In this document: positions 28,102 through 38,204 of the stretch, piece after piece
Numbering within the stretch: position 1 is the first letter of the stretch
How the letters are laid out: every line of letters starts with the position of its first letter
Source: Arcobacter venerupis
GTDB taxonomy: Bacteria; Campylobacterota; Campylobacteria; Campylobacterales; Arcobacteraceae
DNA length: 64,000 bases
NCBI RefSeq assembly: GCF_013201665.1
Contig: NZ_CP053840.1
Coordinates: forward strand, 1,984,001-2,048,000
Direction: 5' to 3'
The notes under the pieces: generated by a model
Database searches by the model: none
Seen by the model: only the letters and a program-made list of their open reading frames with translations
What the model was told of the DNA's origin: nothing
Program-made: the position numbers and the translations under genes

Positions 28102-29247
28102 CTATTCAAAATAATTCATTATTTGGTAACCACCATCTTTGAGATATTGATCTTTTGTCATTAATTTTAAATCACTTGCCATCATATCATTTACCAAATC
28201 TTGTAAATTATATTCCCTATTCCAACCAAGTTTTTTTTCTGCCTTAGAGGGATCTCCTAAAAGTATATCAACTTCAGTTGGTCTAAAATATTTTGGATCA
28301 ACACATACTAAAGTATCTCCTATTTTAAGATGAGATAAATCTATCTTAAGGTTCTCTAATTTTTCTTTATCAAAAGAATCTATAATTCCAACTTCATCTA
28401 TGCCAGTATTTTCAAATTTCAAATTTATTCCAACATATTCAAATGCAAATTTTACAAAATCTCGTACTGCTGTGGTTTGACCTGTTGCTATTACCCAATC
28501 TTCTGGTTCATCAGCTTGTAATATCATCCACATCATTTTTACATAATCTTTGGCATGTCCCCAATCTCTTTTTGCATCTAAATTCCCAAGATAAAGTTTA
28601 TCTTGAAGATTAAGTACTATTTTACTGGTTGCTCTTGTAATTTTTCTTGTTACAAATGTTTCACCTCTTATTGGTGACTCATGATTAAATAATATCCCAT
28701 TACAAGCAAATATATCATATGCTTCCCTGTAATTTACAGTTATCCAGTAAGCATACATTTTTGCTACAGCATAAGGACTTCTTGGATAAAAGGGAGTAGT
28801 TTCACTTTGAGGTGTCTCTTGAACTTTTCCATAAAGTTCACTAGTACTAGCCTGATATAGTTTTGTCTTTTTTTCAAGCCCAAGTAATCGTACAGATTCA
28901 AGTAATCTCAATGTTCCAATACCATCAGTATTTGCAACATATTCTGGCGTTTCAAATGAAACTGCAACATGACTCATTGCTGCAAGATTATATATCTCAT
29001 CTGGTTTTATCTCTTGTATAATTTTTGTTAGATTCATACTATCTGTCATGTCTCCATAATGAAGTATAAAATTTCTATTTTCAATATGAGGGTCTTGATA
29101 TAAATGATCTATCCTATCTGTATTAAAAAGAGAGCTTCTTCTTTTTATACCATGTACTATATAACCTTTTTTTAGAAGAAATTCGGCAAGATAACTACCA
29201 TCTTGTCCTGTTATACCGGTTATTAAAGCAACTTTTTGTTCAACCAT
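28102..29247 (-). CDS. gmd: GDP-mannose 4,6-dehydratase
   Basis: 381-residue enzyme making GDP-4-keto-6-deoxy-D-mannose from GDP-mannose. It has [18 protein letters not shown], the HYGDMTDS strand, catalytic [19 protein letters not shown], and the long substrate loop [18 protein letters not shown]. Length and motifs match Gmd fully. Its start touches the manC stop with no gap, so manC-gmd-fcl form one GDP-fucose operon. Confidence 0.95.
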   Translation of the reverse strand: MVEQKVALITGITGQDGSYLAEFLLKKGYIVHGIKRRSSLFNTDRIDHLYQDPHIENRNFILHYGDMTDSMNLTKIIQEIKPDEIYNLAAMSHVAVSFETPEYVANTDGIGTLRLLESVRLLGLEKKTKLYQASTSELYGKVQETPQSETTPFYPRSPYAVAKMYAYWITVNYREAYDIFACNGILFNHESPIRGETFVTRKITRATSKIVLNLQDKLYLGNLDAKRDWGHAKDYVKMMWMILQADEPEDWVIATGQTTAVRDFVKFAFEYVGINLKFENTGIDEVGIIDSFDKEKLENLKIDLSHLKIGDTLVCVDPKYFRPTEVDILLGDPSKAEKKLGWNREYNLQDLVNDMMASDLKLMTKDQYLKDGGYQIMNYFE

Positions 29248-30582
29248 TTATTTACTATCCTCTCTACAAAAATCATCTTCAATTCTTATAATATCATCTT
29301 CTCCTGTGTACTCACCTACTTGAGCTTCTATTATTACAAGGGGTAATTTACCTTCATTTTCCAATCTGTGAAGTTGACCTGCTTTTATATATGTACTTTC
29401 ATTAGGATTCAAAATAAACTTTTTTGAACCTTTTGTAATAGTTGCACATCCGCTTAATACTATCCAATGTTCATTTCTATGAAAATGTTTTTGTAAGCTT
29501 AATCTAGATCCTGATTTAACACATATTTTTTTTATTTTATATCCATTTGAATCTTCAAGAACAGTATATGTTCCCCATGGTCGATAAATTATTGAATGTT
29601 CTGATGTCAATTTATTATTATAAAGTTTTAAATTATCAACTATACTTTTAACTTTTTGAGCTGAACCTTTTTTTGAAACTAATAGTGCATCATTAGTATC
29701 TATTATAATCAAATCTTTTAAATCTATTATAGAAACATGTTTGTTTGAAATAATGAGGTTGTTATTTTCATCATTTGGTAATTCATTAGAAAGTGAATCA
29801 AAGTTACCGACATCTGACCACTCTATATTTGAAGGTATTACTTTTACCTTATCTGATTTTTCCATTACTGCATAATCAATACTATCTTCATTAATATTTA
29901 TCATATCTTCATATTTTATTCTTATAATATTTTCTTTCTTTGCATTTTCAAATGCTATTTTTGATGATTGATAAATGCTTAGAGAATATTTTTTAAGTTC
30001 TTCTAAAAATACTCCTGCTTTAAACATAAACATTCCAGAATTCCAGTAATAATTACCTCCTTCAAAATATTTTTGAGCTGTTTCATATTCTGGTTTTTCA
30101 TGAAATGCTTTTACATCATTTCCTAGTGCTTCTATATATCCATATCCTGTCTCTGCAAAAGTTGGTGTTATCCCAAAAGTTACTAAAAATCCATCATTTA
30201 CAAATTCCTTTGCTTCTTGCACTACTTTTTCATATTCTTTTTTATTTTTTATTAAATGATCACTTGGGGTTACAAATACTATTTCATCTTTCTCAAGACT
30301 CATACAAGCTAACGCAATAGCTGGAGCTGTATTTCGGCCTATGGGTTCAAGAATATAAGAACTATTTTCTTCTTTTAACTCTTCTAATTGATCTATTGCC
30401 AAAAAATATTGTTCTGCATTTGATACTATAAGTTCTTTATCACAAAAGAATTTATTACGTTCGACAGTTAATTGAAATAAAGATTTATTATCAAAAAGTC
30501 TTATAAATTGCTTTGGAAACAGTGTTCTACTCATCGGCCAAAGTCTTGTGCCACTCCCACCACATAATATTATGTTAGTCAA
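29248..30582 (-). CDS. manC: Mannose-1-phosphate guanylyltransferase / mannose-6-phosphate isomerase
   Basis: 444-residue type II bifunctional enzyme giving GDP-mannose. The pyrophosphorylase half has IILCGGSGTRLWPMSR, FVTPSDHLI and YWNSGMFMF. The C-terminal cupin with RPWGTYTVLEDSNGYKIKK and LSLQKHFHRNEHW is the isomerase domain with metal-binding His residues. It is slightly shorter than E. coli ManC (478). It is first in the manC-gmd-fcl run and feeds GDP-mannose to gmd. Confidence 0.93.
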   Translation of the reverse strand: MTNIILCGGSGTRLWPMSRTLFPKQFIRLFDNKSLFQLTVERNKFFCDKELIVSNAEQYFLAIDQLEELKEENSSYILEPIGRNTAPAIALACMSLEKDEIVFVTPSDHLIKNKKEYEKVVQEAKEFVNDGFLVTFGITPTFAETGYGYIEALGNDVKAFHEKPEYETAQKYFEGGNYYWNSGMFMFKAGVFLEELKKYSLSIYQSSKIAFENAKKENIIRIKYEDMININEDSIDYAVMEKSDKVKVIPSNIEWSDVGNFDSLSNELPNDENNNLIISNKHVSIIDLKDLIIIDTNDALLVSKKGSAQKVKSIVDNLKLYNNKLTSEHSIIYRPWGTYTVLEDSNGYKIKKICVKSGSRLSLQKHFHRNEHWIVLSGCATITKGSKKFILNPNESTYIKAGQLHRLENEGKLPLVIIEAQVGEYTGEDDIIRIEDDFCREDSK

Positions 30583-30774
30583 TTACATCTCCAAATCATT
30601 TAATTCTTATAAAATATATAATATTTATTATATAGGAAATATTTTAAATTATACATTTTCATTACTTTTTATTCTCTAAGAAGAATCCCATTTGATATTA
30701 AATTCAGTAATATTTACTCTTTATAAATTAATATCCTATTCTCAGTATTTTGCATAATTATTGTTAAAAAAGAT

Positions 30775-31647
30775 TTATTTCCGCTCTCCCAATCTTCTTA
30801 AACAATCATCTAAACTATCTTTCCAATAAGGAATAGTTATATTGAACTTTTGTTTTATTTTTGATTTATTTAATAAAGAAATATGTGGTCTTTTAGCTAG
30901 TGTAGGATATTGGTAAGTCTGTATCGGATTTATTTTACAATCTAACTTTGACATTTTCATTATCTCTTTAGCAAAATCATACCAAGATAATACTCCCTCA
31001 TTTGAATAATTGTAAATTTCTACTTTTTCATTTTGTATTTTTGGTAAAATATCTAAAATTATTTTGGCTAAATCTTTTGCATGAGTAGGAGTTCCTATTT
31101 GATCAAAAATTATTTCTAAGGAGTCTTTTTCTTTACCAAGTCTTAACATAGTTTTTACAAAATTATTTCCATAATAGCTATATAGCCAAGAAGTTCTTAT
31201 AATTATAGAATTTTTAGGATTAATATTTATTAGTTCTTTTTCACCTTCAAGTTTTGTTTTGCCATACACACCTTGTGGATTAGCTTGGTTCTCTTCGCAG
31301 TATGGTTTAAAATTCTTACCATCAAATACATAATCTGTACTAATATGTATTAATTTTATATTAAGTTTTTTAGATACTAATGCCAGTTTCTTTATAGCTT
31401 TTCTATTTACTATATCGGCGTTTTTTTCATCTTTTTCTGCTTTATCAACTGCTGTATATGCTGCACAATTAATTATTACATTTATTTTATTAGTTTGACA
31501 AAAGCTTTTTATTTTTTCTTTATTTGTTATATCTAAACTTATCCTATTTGTAAAAAAAAAATCATAAGGATATTTTGATGACAATTCTTTTATTTCACTT
31601 CCTAATTGTCCAGTTGAACCAGTAACTAATATATTTAAATTAGACAT
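30775..31647 (-). CDS. rfbD: dTDP-4-dehydrorhamnose reductase
   Basis: About 290 residues from ATG 31647; an upstream TTG at 31662 would extend it further into rfbC. It has NADPH-binding VTGSTGQLGSEIKE, the INCAAYTAVDKAE motif, the catalytic YGKTKLEGE and the PHISLLN tail typical of RfbD/RmlD. It catalyses the last step to dTDP-L-rhamnose. The ATG overlaps the rfbC stop by eight bases. The upstream genes rfbA and rfbB are not in this window. Confidence 0.93.
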   Translation of the reverse strand: MSNLNILVTGSTGQLGSEIKELSSKYPYDFFFTNRISLDITNKEKIKSFCQTNKINVIINCAAYTAVDKAEKDEKNADIVNRKAIKKLALVSKKLNIKLIHISTDYVFDGKNFKPYCEENQANPQGVYGKTKLEGEKELININPKNSIIIRTSWLYSYYGNNFVKTMLRLGKEKDSLEIIFDQIGTPTHAKDLAKIILDILPKIQNEKVEIYNYSNEGVLSWYDFAKEIMKMSKLDCKINPIQTYQYPTLAKRPHISLLNKSKIKQKFNITIPYWKDSLDDCLRRLGERK

Positions 31648-32215
31648 AGTAATTTGACTCAAATTTAAATAACTCTTCTATATCCTTAAATTTAGGTTGT
31701 TTCGTATCTTTTAAAGATAGTTGTAATTCAGATTGATTGATTTGCCAATTTATATCTATATCCTTGTCATCAAAAGCTATTCCTCTCTCATACTCAGGGC
31801 AATAGTAACTATCTACTTTATATGTAAAAATTGCATCTTCTGATAAAACTACAAACCCATGAGCAAATCCAATAGGAATAAAAAGTTGTTTTTTATTATA
31901 TTCACTTAATTCTACTGCTGTATATTTTCCAAAAGTAGGACTACCTTTCCTTATATCAATGGCTATATCTAGAACTTTTCCTTTAATAACTCTTACTAAT
32001 TTGGTTTGAGCATAAGGTGGTATTTGATAATGAAGTCCTCTTAATACTCCATAAGAAGACTTACTTTCACTATCTTGGCAAAAGTTTACTTTAAATCCTA
32101 AAAAATTTTCTAATTTATCTTCTCTAAAAGTCTCAACAAAATATCCTCGTTCATCTGCAAATATTTCGGGTTCACAAATTATTACATCAGGAATTGTAGT
32201 TCTTATAAAATTCAA
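31640..32215 (-). CDS. rfbC: dTDP-4-dehydrorhamnose 3,5-epimerase
   Basis: 191-residue cupin epimerase of dTDP-rhamnose synthesis. Recognisable blocks are the FADERGYFVETFRED start, GVLRGLHYQIPPYAQTKLV with the catalytic His, IDIRKGSPTFGKYTAVELS and FIPIGFAHGFVVLSEDA. Length matches RfbC/RmlC. It is coupled to rfbD by overlap. Confidence 0.95.
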   Translation of the reverse strand: MNFIRTTIPDVIICEPEIFADERGYFVETFREDKLENFLGFKVNFCQDSESKSSYGVLRGLHYQIPPYAQTKLVRVIKGKVLDIAIDIRKGSPTFGKYTAVELSEYNKKQLFIPIGFAHGFVVLSEDAIFTYKVDSYYCPEYERGIAFDDKDIDINWQINQSELQLSLKDTKQPKFKDIEELFKFESNYYV

Positions 32216-32266
32216 TGTTAAAATCCTCTTGTAAAATTAATTGTTATATTTTTTGTATTAATTTCA

Positions 32267-32899
32267 CTAAATTGAATAATCATTGTTTTCTTCTATATAA
32301 CCAAATTTAATTAAATGATTTATTATAATATCTACACATTCTTCTACAGTATTTTTAGCTGTTTTTATATGAATTTGTGGATTTTCTGGTTTTTCATAAG
32401 GAGAATCTATTCCTGTAAAATTTTTAATTGCACCACTTCTAGCTTTTTTATAAAATCCTTTTGAATCCCTTTCTTCGCAAATCTCAAGAGGAGTATCAAT
32501 AAATATTTCTATAAATTCATCATATCCAACTAAACTCTTTGCTATTTGTCTATCACTTTTAAAAGGGCTAATAAAGGCTGTTAATACAATAAGACCTGCA
32601 TCTACAAAAAGTTTACTTACTTCACCTATTCTTCTTATATTTTCAATCCTATCGGATTCAAGGAAACCTAAATCTTTATTTAAACCATGCCTAACATTAT
32701 CGCCATCAAGTAAATATGTTTTTCTACTTTTATTAAATAATTTTCTTTCAACAGCATTTGCAATTGTTGACTTTCCACTCCCACTAAGTCCTGTAAACCA
32801 TAATACACAAGGTTTTTGATTTAATAAACTATTTCTGTCATTTTTAGTTATATTTGTATCATGCCAAACTATATTTTTTTCTTCCAATGTTTTTTCCAA
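32267..32899 (-). CDS. cysC: Adenylylsulfate kinase (APS kinase)
   Basis: 210-residue enzyme phosphorylating APS to PAPS. The P-loop is WFTGLSGSGKSTIANAV. DGDNVRHGLNKDLGF and IEIFIDTPLEICEERDSKG are diagnostic of CysC. The start is a TTG, either at 32899 or four codons later at 32887, because no in-frame ATG precedes the conserved NIVWHD. With no PAPS reductase nearby and two sulfotransferases in the same locus, its likely role is to supply PAPS for glycan sulfation rather than for cysteine synthesis. That role is inference from context. Confidence 0.93.
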   Translation of the reverse strand: MEKTLEEKNIVWHDTNITKNDRNSLLNQKPCVLWFTGLSGSGKSTIANAVERKLFNKSRKTYLLDGDNVRHGLNKDLGFLESDRIENIRRIGEVSKLFVDAGLIVLTAFISPFKSDRQIAKSLVGYDEFIEIFIDTPLEICEERDSKGFYKKARSGAIKNFTGIDSPYEKPENPQIHIKTAKNTVEECVDIIINHLIKFGYIEENNDYSI

Positions 32900-33030
32900 T
32901 AATTGATATAATTCTATTATAACTATAATATCTTTTAGTTTATAATAATTTCCTTGTAATTTATTAATCTATTTTACATATTATTAGGCTCATTTATTTT
33001 AAATTTGCAATTTTGAACAAGCTTTAAAGA

Positions 33031-33060
33031 AAAAAAGAGAAAATATACTTTCTCTTTTTT
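33031..33060 (-). terminator. Intrinsic terminator after the jet operon
   Basis: A 12-base perfect stem (33031-33042 with 33049-33060) and a six-base loop are followed on the minus strand by a U-run. It starts seven bases after the jetD stop codon and separates the Wadjet genes from cysC. Confidence 0.75.
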
Positions 33061-33067
33061 TCTAGAC

Positions 33068-33949
33068 TTAATAATCAATATCCTTTTTTAACATTTCTTG
33101 CTCAAAAGTTGATTTAGTATCTTTTATAAAAGATATTAACTCTTGTAACTTAGGTTCAAATTTTGATTCTATGTTCAAATATCTCGTTTGCTTTGAATAA
33201 TCTTTTTGGTAATTTCTTTTTTTGATTTTTTCATAAATATCATCTGGTATCAAATAAGAGTGTGATTTGCAATTTTTTAATTTTGGAACAATTGTGTTAA
33301 GATAAATATTAATACCTGCTAAATCAAAATCTCCAAAATGAAGATATTCTCCCAAAAATGATTCAAGCCATTTATATTGATAAGTTGTTTTGTATTCACT
33401 TATACATAAAAATAGATACTTTTTTTCTTTATTAAATAGGTGTTTATATTTATTTATATACCACACTACTTGGGGATTTTCTACGCCAACTACTATTACC
33501 TCATCGTCTAGTTGTAGTTTTGAAGAATAATGTATAAATAAACCCATTCCTTCCATTGCATATAAATATTGTTTTTTGTCATTACATATAACTTCTACTT
33601 TATCAAGTACATTTATCATTAGACCATTAAAACTTTTTGATTCAACTCTTTTTGTATGGGAATAATTATCTGCAATTTCATCACGACTTTTAGGATTTTC
33701 ATTTTCTTTTATAAAATAATCTAAATCTTCTATAGAAGTTACCTTATATCCATTTGTTTTAATCACTCCAAAAAGTGCTTCTTCATCATTTAAATATATT
33801 TGTTGTGGTTTTCCACTAATATAAATGCAATTACATCCAATAAACTCTTCTAAGAGTTTTTTAGAACTAAAAATACTTTTGGCTACATATTTATCTCTTA
33901 AAAGTATTTTTATAGCTTTGAAATTACTAATAGTTATATTAATTGGCAT
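33068..33949 (-). CDS. jetD: JetD: Toprim-domain nuclease of a Wadjet system
   Basis: 293 residues from the ATG in a TAATG junction with the jetC stop; a TTG two codons upstream is less likely. JetD is the DNA-cutting subunit in Wadjet. The C-terminal half looks like a topoisomerase-VI-type Toprim fold: Glu in VVGVENPQVVW near 157, then the DxD of HFGDFDLAGINIY near 207-209, and a C-terminal FEQEM motif near 282-286, seen in this family. The N-terminal ~115 residues should be the DNA- and partner-binding winged-helix region but are poorly conserved. The protein appears shorter than many JetD proteins. It is last in the operon. Confidence 0.85.
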   Translation of the reverse strand: MPINITISNFKAIKILLRDKYVAKSIFSSKKLLEEFIGCNCIYISGKPQQIYLNDEEALFGVIKTNGYKVTSIEDLDYFIKENENPKSRDEIADNYSHTKRVESKSFNGLMINVLDKVEVICNDKKQYLYAMEGMGLFIHYSSKLQLDDEVIVVGVENPQVVWYINKYKHLFNKEKKYLFLCISEYKTTYQYKWLESFLGEYLHFGDFDLAGINIYLNTIVPKLKNCKSHSYLIPDDIYEKIKKRNYQKDYSKQTRYLNIESKFEPKLQELISFIKDTKSTFEQEMLKKDIDY

Positions 33950-36900
33950 TACCAATTTTCCATTGCGTTTCTTGCATCTATTAAATTAAGTTCTACATGA
34001 TTTGAGCTCTCTCTTGTTCCCATGTATATTCTTGGATATGCTTCTATAATATCATCATCATTAGCAGCTGTTCCATTTATAAATACAAACTCTAAATGTC
34101 TTGCATATTTCATTAATTCTGTAAAATAATCTGCCGATATTTGCCCTATTTCATCGATAATACAATGATATTTCATATCTTCACTATTTGTAAATTTGTT
34201 TGCAACCATACGAAGTAAAGTAATATAAATAATGGCTTTTATCATAATAGATGTTCCATTACTTCCTACACTATCAAGGGTTGCAATTCCTTTTGTTACT
34301 TGAGCATTTTCACTAACATCAAAGGTTAAAGTACTAATATCTGCAACTGTAATATTTTTTTTGAATGTTTTATCAAGAACTATTTGTAAATCATGGGCTA
34401 TTTTTACAAGTTCATTTTTTACTTGTTCAGATCTATGGCTATTTTCATATCCAATCAACATATTAGCACTTAACATATCGCCAATATTTTCGATACTTGT
34501 TACTATTTCATCTCTACCTGTATCTTTAAAATTTAATTTTATGTAATCAATTACTGTAATATTTTCAATCCCTTTTTTGATTGTTAGATTTATTTTGTTT
34601 ACATCTTTTACAATACTATTAAAAGTCCCTTTTATATGAGATATTTTACTTACAGCATCATTTATAGCCTCAATTAGTCGGTGTAATTGTAGGCTCGTTC
34701 CTTCTATATCAAATTTTGTTTTAATAAAATCTGCATAGGATTTGGCTATTACAATATACTGGTCTATATTATCTTCAAAACTATTTATGTCAAATTTCGT
34801 TTTTAATTTCATCATATTATCAGATGGAATTCCATCAATTATTTTTCCAGTTTCAAGTATGATAGTTTTTTCTTTTTCACTTTGTTGATTTATAAGAGTT
34901 TTAAATCTTTCAAGTATCTTGATATTTTTTTTACTATTCAGTAATAGTTTTATTTCATCATCACAGTAAGCTTCATATGTTTTATTTGGATTTGCTTCAG
35001 AAATTTCAAGTTCAAAAGTTTTAAATGATTCAGCATAACTTTTCCAAATATCAATATTTTTTTCTATTTCATTTAGTTTTTCATCAAGAACTGCAATCTC
35101 TTTTTCAAAATAATCTCTGTCATTGTCTCTTTGTTTGATTATTTGGGCATATTGCTCCTTTAAAAAAGGAATTTTATTATATTTTGGTAATACTTCATCC
35201 TTATATCTTGTAACTAAGGCTCTATTATTATTAATATCTTTAATAGATTTTTCTAATTCTTTAATAGTTCTTTGAAAGGATTCAAGTTCTTCTGTATTAA
35301 TATTTTCATTTTTTTTGATTTCATTGTATATTTCATGGATTCTTTTATCCGAATCTTCTATTTGTTCTTTATATTTTTTATTAATACTATTTATATTTTG
35401 TTGGCACTTGATTACTTCTGTATTTAATCTAAAATCTTCACTACTATATTTTTTATTGATTTCTGAAATAAAATTTAACTTATTAGCTTTTATATTTGTT
35501 AAATACTCTTTTAGAGAAGTTAATTGTTCTTTGTCTTTTTTAAGATGCTCTTTTTTATCAATAATATTTTTATCAAGTTCATCTTTTAATCTTATTATTT
35601 CTTCTTCTAGTCTTTTTCTTTCATTAGATATTTTTATCTCATTATCTTTAACTTTTGGAGTTAATTCATAAGTAGCTCTTGATTTTTCTTGTATTAACTT
35701 TTGGTATTTATTTGATATATCTTTTAAATTATCTTGAAAATTTTTATACTTAATATTATGTTTAGCTACCAATTCATCTCGTTGCTTTTGAAAAGATGCT
35801 TTATTATTTTCAAGTATTTCAATCTCATATTTAGTTGCTAGGGATTCAACATCACCGTCAATTTTTAGACCATAAAAAGTATCATTACTTGTTTCTATTG
35901 AAAATTTTAATTTTGTCTCTTTAAATAAAACCTCATCACTACAAAGAGCTAAAATTTTTGTTTTATTAGGAACTTTGTTTTTATTTAAAAATCCAAATAA
36001 ATTGTTTTTCCCTAAATCTAGTTTTACATTTAGTTCATCAATTTTTAATTGAATGTCATTTTTGATTTTAATATATTCACTAACTTCACTTTGAATCTTA
36101 TCATTGGTCTCTTTTAATTTTATATTCTTTTCATTTTCAAGATTATCTTTTTCTTTCTCCAAAATTAAAACTTGTGATTCAATAGAGTTTTTAAAATTAG
36201 ATAATCTTTCAATCTCATCTTTGAACTTTTTTGTATTGCTATTTTCTAATACTTGTTTTGGCAAATATGAAAGTGCTGTTTCATCTTGAGATATTTTTTT
36301 ATCTAATTGATAATATTCACTATTTTTAACTTCAAGTTCTTTATCATATGAAGATAAACCCTCTTCAATTTCAATCTCTTTATCTTTTGATAGTTTTAAT
36401 ATTTCAGTAGTTAAATTATCTTTTTTAGAGTCTAACTCTTTTTTCTCATTATCTTTTTTCTCATTTATTAAAGAATTAGCTTTTTGTTTTTCTATCTCTT
36501 CTTTTGATTCTAACTCTTTAATATCACTTGATATTGCACTTACTTTGATATTTAGTTCATTTAACTTTTTTTCAAATTCACTTTGTCTATCTTGTTGAGT
36601 TATTAAATTTTCTATTCTATATTTTTCATGAAAATTATTATATGTCTCTTTATTTGTTTTTATTTCTATATTTAAATCTGAGATTTGTGTACTGTAAGTG
36701 CTAGATTTAATTTTCCATTCTTTTGAAAGCTCATCTTTTTTATCACTTTTTATTTTTTGATGAGTTAATAAATCCAAATGATTATCACTTATAACTGTTT
36801 TTATTCTATCTTTGTTGTAAGAAATCGTCTCAAGTTCAAAAGTAATATTGTCTATTTCATCACACAAAGCCTTATAAGAGATAACAGTATCATCAAGTCT

Positions 36901-37647
36901 TAATATCCTTTCTCTTCTATCTTTGATTAGTTCAAAATGAGCCACATTTGTTAAAGCATCTGCTAATTTACTTTTGAAATCTGAAATATCTAAAAAATAC
37001 TCTTTTTCTCCAATTAGTGAAATAAGCATATCTTTGATACCTTTATCCCTAACTGATGAATTTGAATAGATATTAAAAAGATATTTACCAAAGATATTTG
37101 CCGATTCTTCACTATCATAAAAAGAGAAATCTAATTCAGGTTTATCTTTATTTGGTAACATTCTATAACTTTTTCTACACATCATTTTTCTAAAAGTTGC
37201 TACCGTTTCACTTTTATAATATGTCAAAGATTTTTTTACACAATTTGCTAAAATCTCTTTTAAACTTAAACATCTTTTATCAGAATCTAGATATAAAGTA
37301 CTTAGGTCTTCTTCATAATTGTGAATATTGATAAATGTATGTTTTACTTTTCCATCATCTTTACTTAAAATAAGTGCATTTCTTCCAATACTATTTTCAT
37401 AAATATAAATCAAATGAGCATAGATACCTTTTAAATGCCAATCATAAAAACTAAGTTCTTTTTCAAGTGGTCTAGTTTTAGATTTATCCATAGTATAAAA
37501 GTAACAAATAGCACTCATAACAGTTGTTTTCCCAACACCTGAACTACCAAGTAAAAGGGTAAAATCATCAATTATTATACTTTCATTAGGGAAATGTCCA
37601 CTATTTATAAATCGTATCTCTTTTAATCCAAGCTTATTATAATTCAT
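33949..37647 (-). CDS. jetC: JetC: SMC-like ATPase of a Wadjet system
   Basis: 1232-residue MukB/SMC-like motor. The ATPase head is split: Walker A LLGSSGVGKTT near 32-42, an ABC-signature-like segment VGSNGTSIMIKAI near 1127-1139, and Walker B HCIIDEIGQIS near 1161-1171. Between them are two long Lys/Glu-rich coiled-coil arms (about 280-1000), broken near residues 545-620 by a non-coiled segment that should be the hinge. In Wadjet, JetABC extrude DNA loops and trigger cutting of small circular DNA by JetD. It overlaps jetB by 11 bases and jetD by one base, so production should be stoichiometric. It could also be called MksB-like. Confidence 0.9.
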   Translation of the reverse strand: MNYNKLGLKEIRFINSGHFPNESIIIDDFTLLLGSSGVGKTTVMSAICYFYTMDKSKTRPLEKELSFYDWHLKGIYAHLIYIYENSIGRNALILSKDDGKVKHTFINIHNYEEDLSTLYLDSDKRCLSLKEILANCVKKSLTYYKSETVATFRKMMCRKSYRMLPNKDKPELDFSFYDSEESANIFGKYLFNIYSNSSVRDKGIKDMLISLIGEKEYFLDISDFKSKLADALTNVAHFELIKDRRERILRLDDTVISYKALCDEIDNITFELETISYNKDRIKTVISDNHLDLLTHQKIKSDKKDELSKEWKIKSSTYSTQISDLNIEIKTNKETYNNFHEKYRIENLITQQDRQSEFEKKLNELNIKVSAISSDIKELESKEEIEKQKANSLINEKKDNEKKELDSKKDNLTTEILKLSKDKEIEIEEGLSSYDKELEVKNSEYYQLDKKISQDETALSYLPKQVLENSNTKKFKDEIERLSNFKNSIESQVLILEKEKDNLENEKNIKLKETNDKIQSEVSEYIKIKNDIQLKIDELNVKLDLGKNNLFGFLNKNKVPNKTKILALCSDEVLFKETKLKFSIETSNDTFYGLKIDGDVESLATKYEIEILENNKASFQKQRDELVAKHNIKYKNFQDNLKDISNKYQKLIQEKSRATYELTPKVKDNEIKISNERKRLEEEIIRLKDELDKNIIDKKEHLKKDKEQLTSLKEYLTNIKANKLNFISEINKKYSSEDFRLNTEVIKCQQNINSINKKYKEQIEDSDKRIHEIYNEIKKNENINTEELESFQRTIKELEKSIKDINNNRALVTRYKDEVLPKYNKIPFLKEQYAQIIKQRDNDRDYFEKEIAVLDEKLNEIEKNIDIWKSYAESFKTFELEISEANPNKTYEAYCDDEIKLLLNSKKNIKILERFKTLINQQSEKEKTIILETGKIIDGIPSDNMMKLKTKFDINSFEDNIDQYIVIAKSYADFIKTKFDIEGTSLQLHRLIEAINDAVSKISHIKGTFNSIVKDVNKINLTIKKGIENITVIDYIKLNFKDTGRDEIVTSIENIGDMLSANMLIGYENSHRSEQVKNELVKIAHDLQIVLDKTFKKNITVADISTLTFDVSENAQVTKGIATLDSVGSNGTSIMIKAIIYITLLRMVANKFTNSEDMKYHCIIDEIGQISADYFTELMKYARHLEFVFINGTAANDDDIIEAYPRIYMGTRESSNHVELNLIDARNAMENW

Positions 37648-38203
37648 ATTCTATTTCCTCTATCATATCTTCGATGAATTTAAATGAACGAAGTATTAAA
37701 AACTCCTCTTCTTTATTTCCCATACTTTGGGCAAATCCATCATTTTTTAATCTTAAAATAATTGAATCAATAGCTTCACGATTAGTTGAACGCTTCTTTA
37801 AAAAGTTCATTTTATCAACCATTGTTTTTAACTCTATATCACCATTTAATCTACTTTCAATATCACTAGCACTATATGGACCACCATCTGATGAGCTGAT
37901 ATTAGTATTTAATAGTTTTAAAAATCTGTATATATCTATATAGTCAATGTAAGAATTAACATAAGGTTTAGGAATAGTTTCATAGCCTTCAATTATAAAG
38001 TAAAAATAACCTTTTTCAGAAATAAGTGTATAACCGATAATACTAAAATAAGTTTTTACTTCTTGTCTATATTGTAAGATAAAATTATATGCTTCTTTTA
38101 TTTTATAATCAGTACTATTTTCATTAATGAATCTACCATTTACTCGGCAATCTTCAATCACTTGAAAGATCTCTTTATAATCGTCTAATTGTAATAAATT
38201 CAA
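37637..38203 (-). CDS. jetB: JetB: MukE/MksE-like winged-helix subunit
   Basis: 188 residues, matching the DUF4194/MksE type. The predicted structure is tandem winged helices, with GYFYFIIEGYETIPKP and the conserved IYRFLKLLN. In MukBEF-like complexes this subunit binds the kleisin and DNA. Family membership rests mainly on size, gene order (jetA-jetB-jetC-jetD) and the C-terminal ILRSFKFIEDMIEEI, so it is partly inferred from context. It starts one base after jetA and overlaps jetC. Confidence 0.83.
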   Translation of the reverse strand: MNLLQLDDYKEIFQVIEDCRVNGRFINENSTDYKIKEAYNFILQYRQEVKTYFSIIGYTLISEKGYFYFIIEGYETIPKPYVNSYIDYIDIYRFLKLLNTNISSSDGGPYSASDIESRLNGDIELKTMVDKMNFLKKRSTNREAIDSIILRLKNDGFAQSMGNKEEEFLILRSFKFIEDMIEEIEYEL

Positions 38204-38204
38204 A

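Noticed and set aside
30583-30774. Possible small gene or RNA in the 192-base manC-rfbD gap
   Set aside because: No frame with a ribosome-binding site and no stable hairpin or T-run found.
35315-35671. Plus-strand Ser/Phe/Leu-rich ORFs inside jetC and elsewhere
   Set aside because: Composition is that expected for the reverse complement of Lys/Glu-rich coding DNA.
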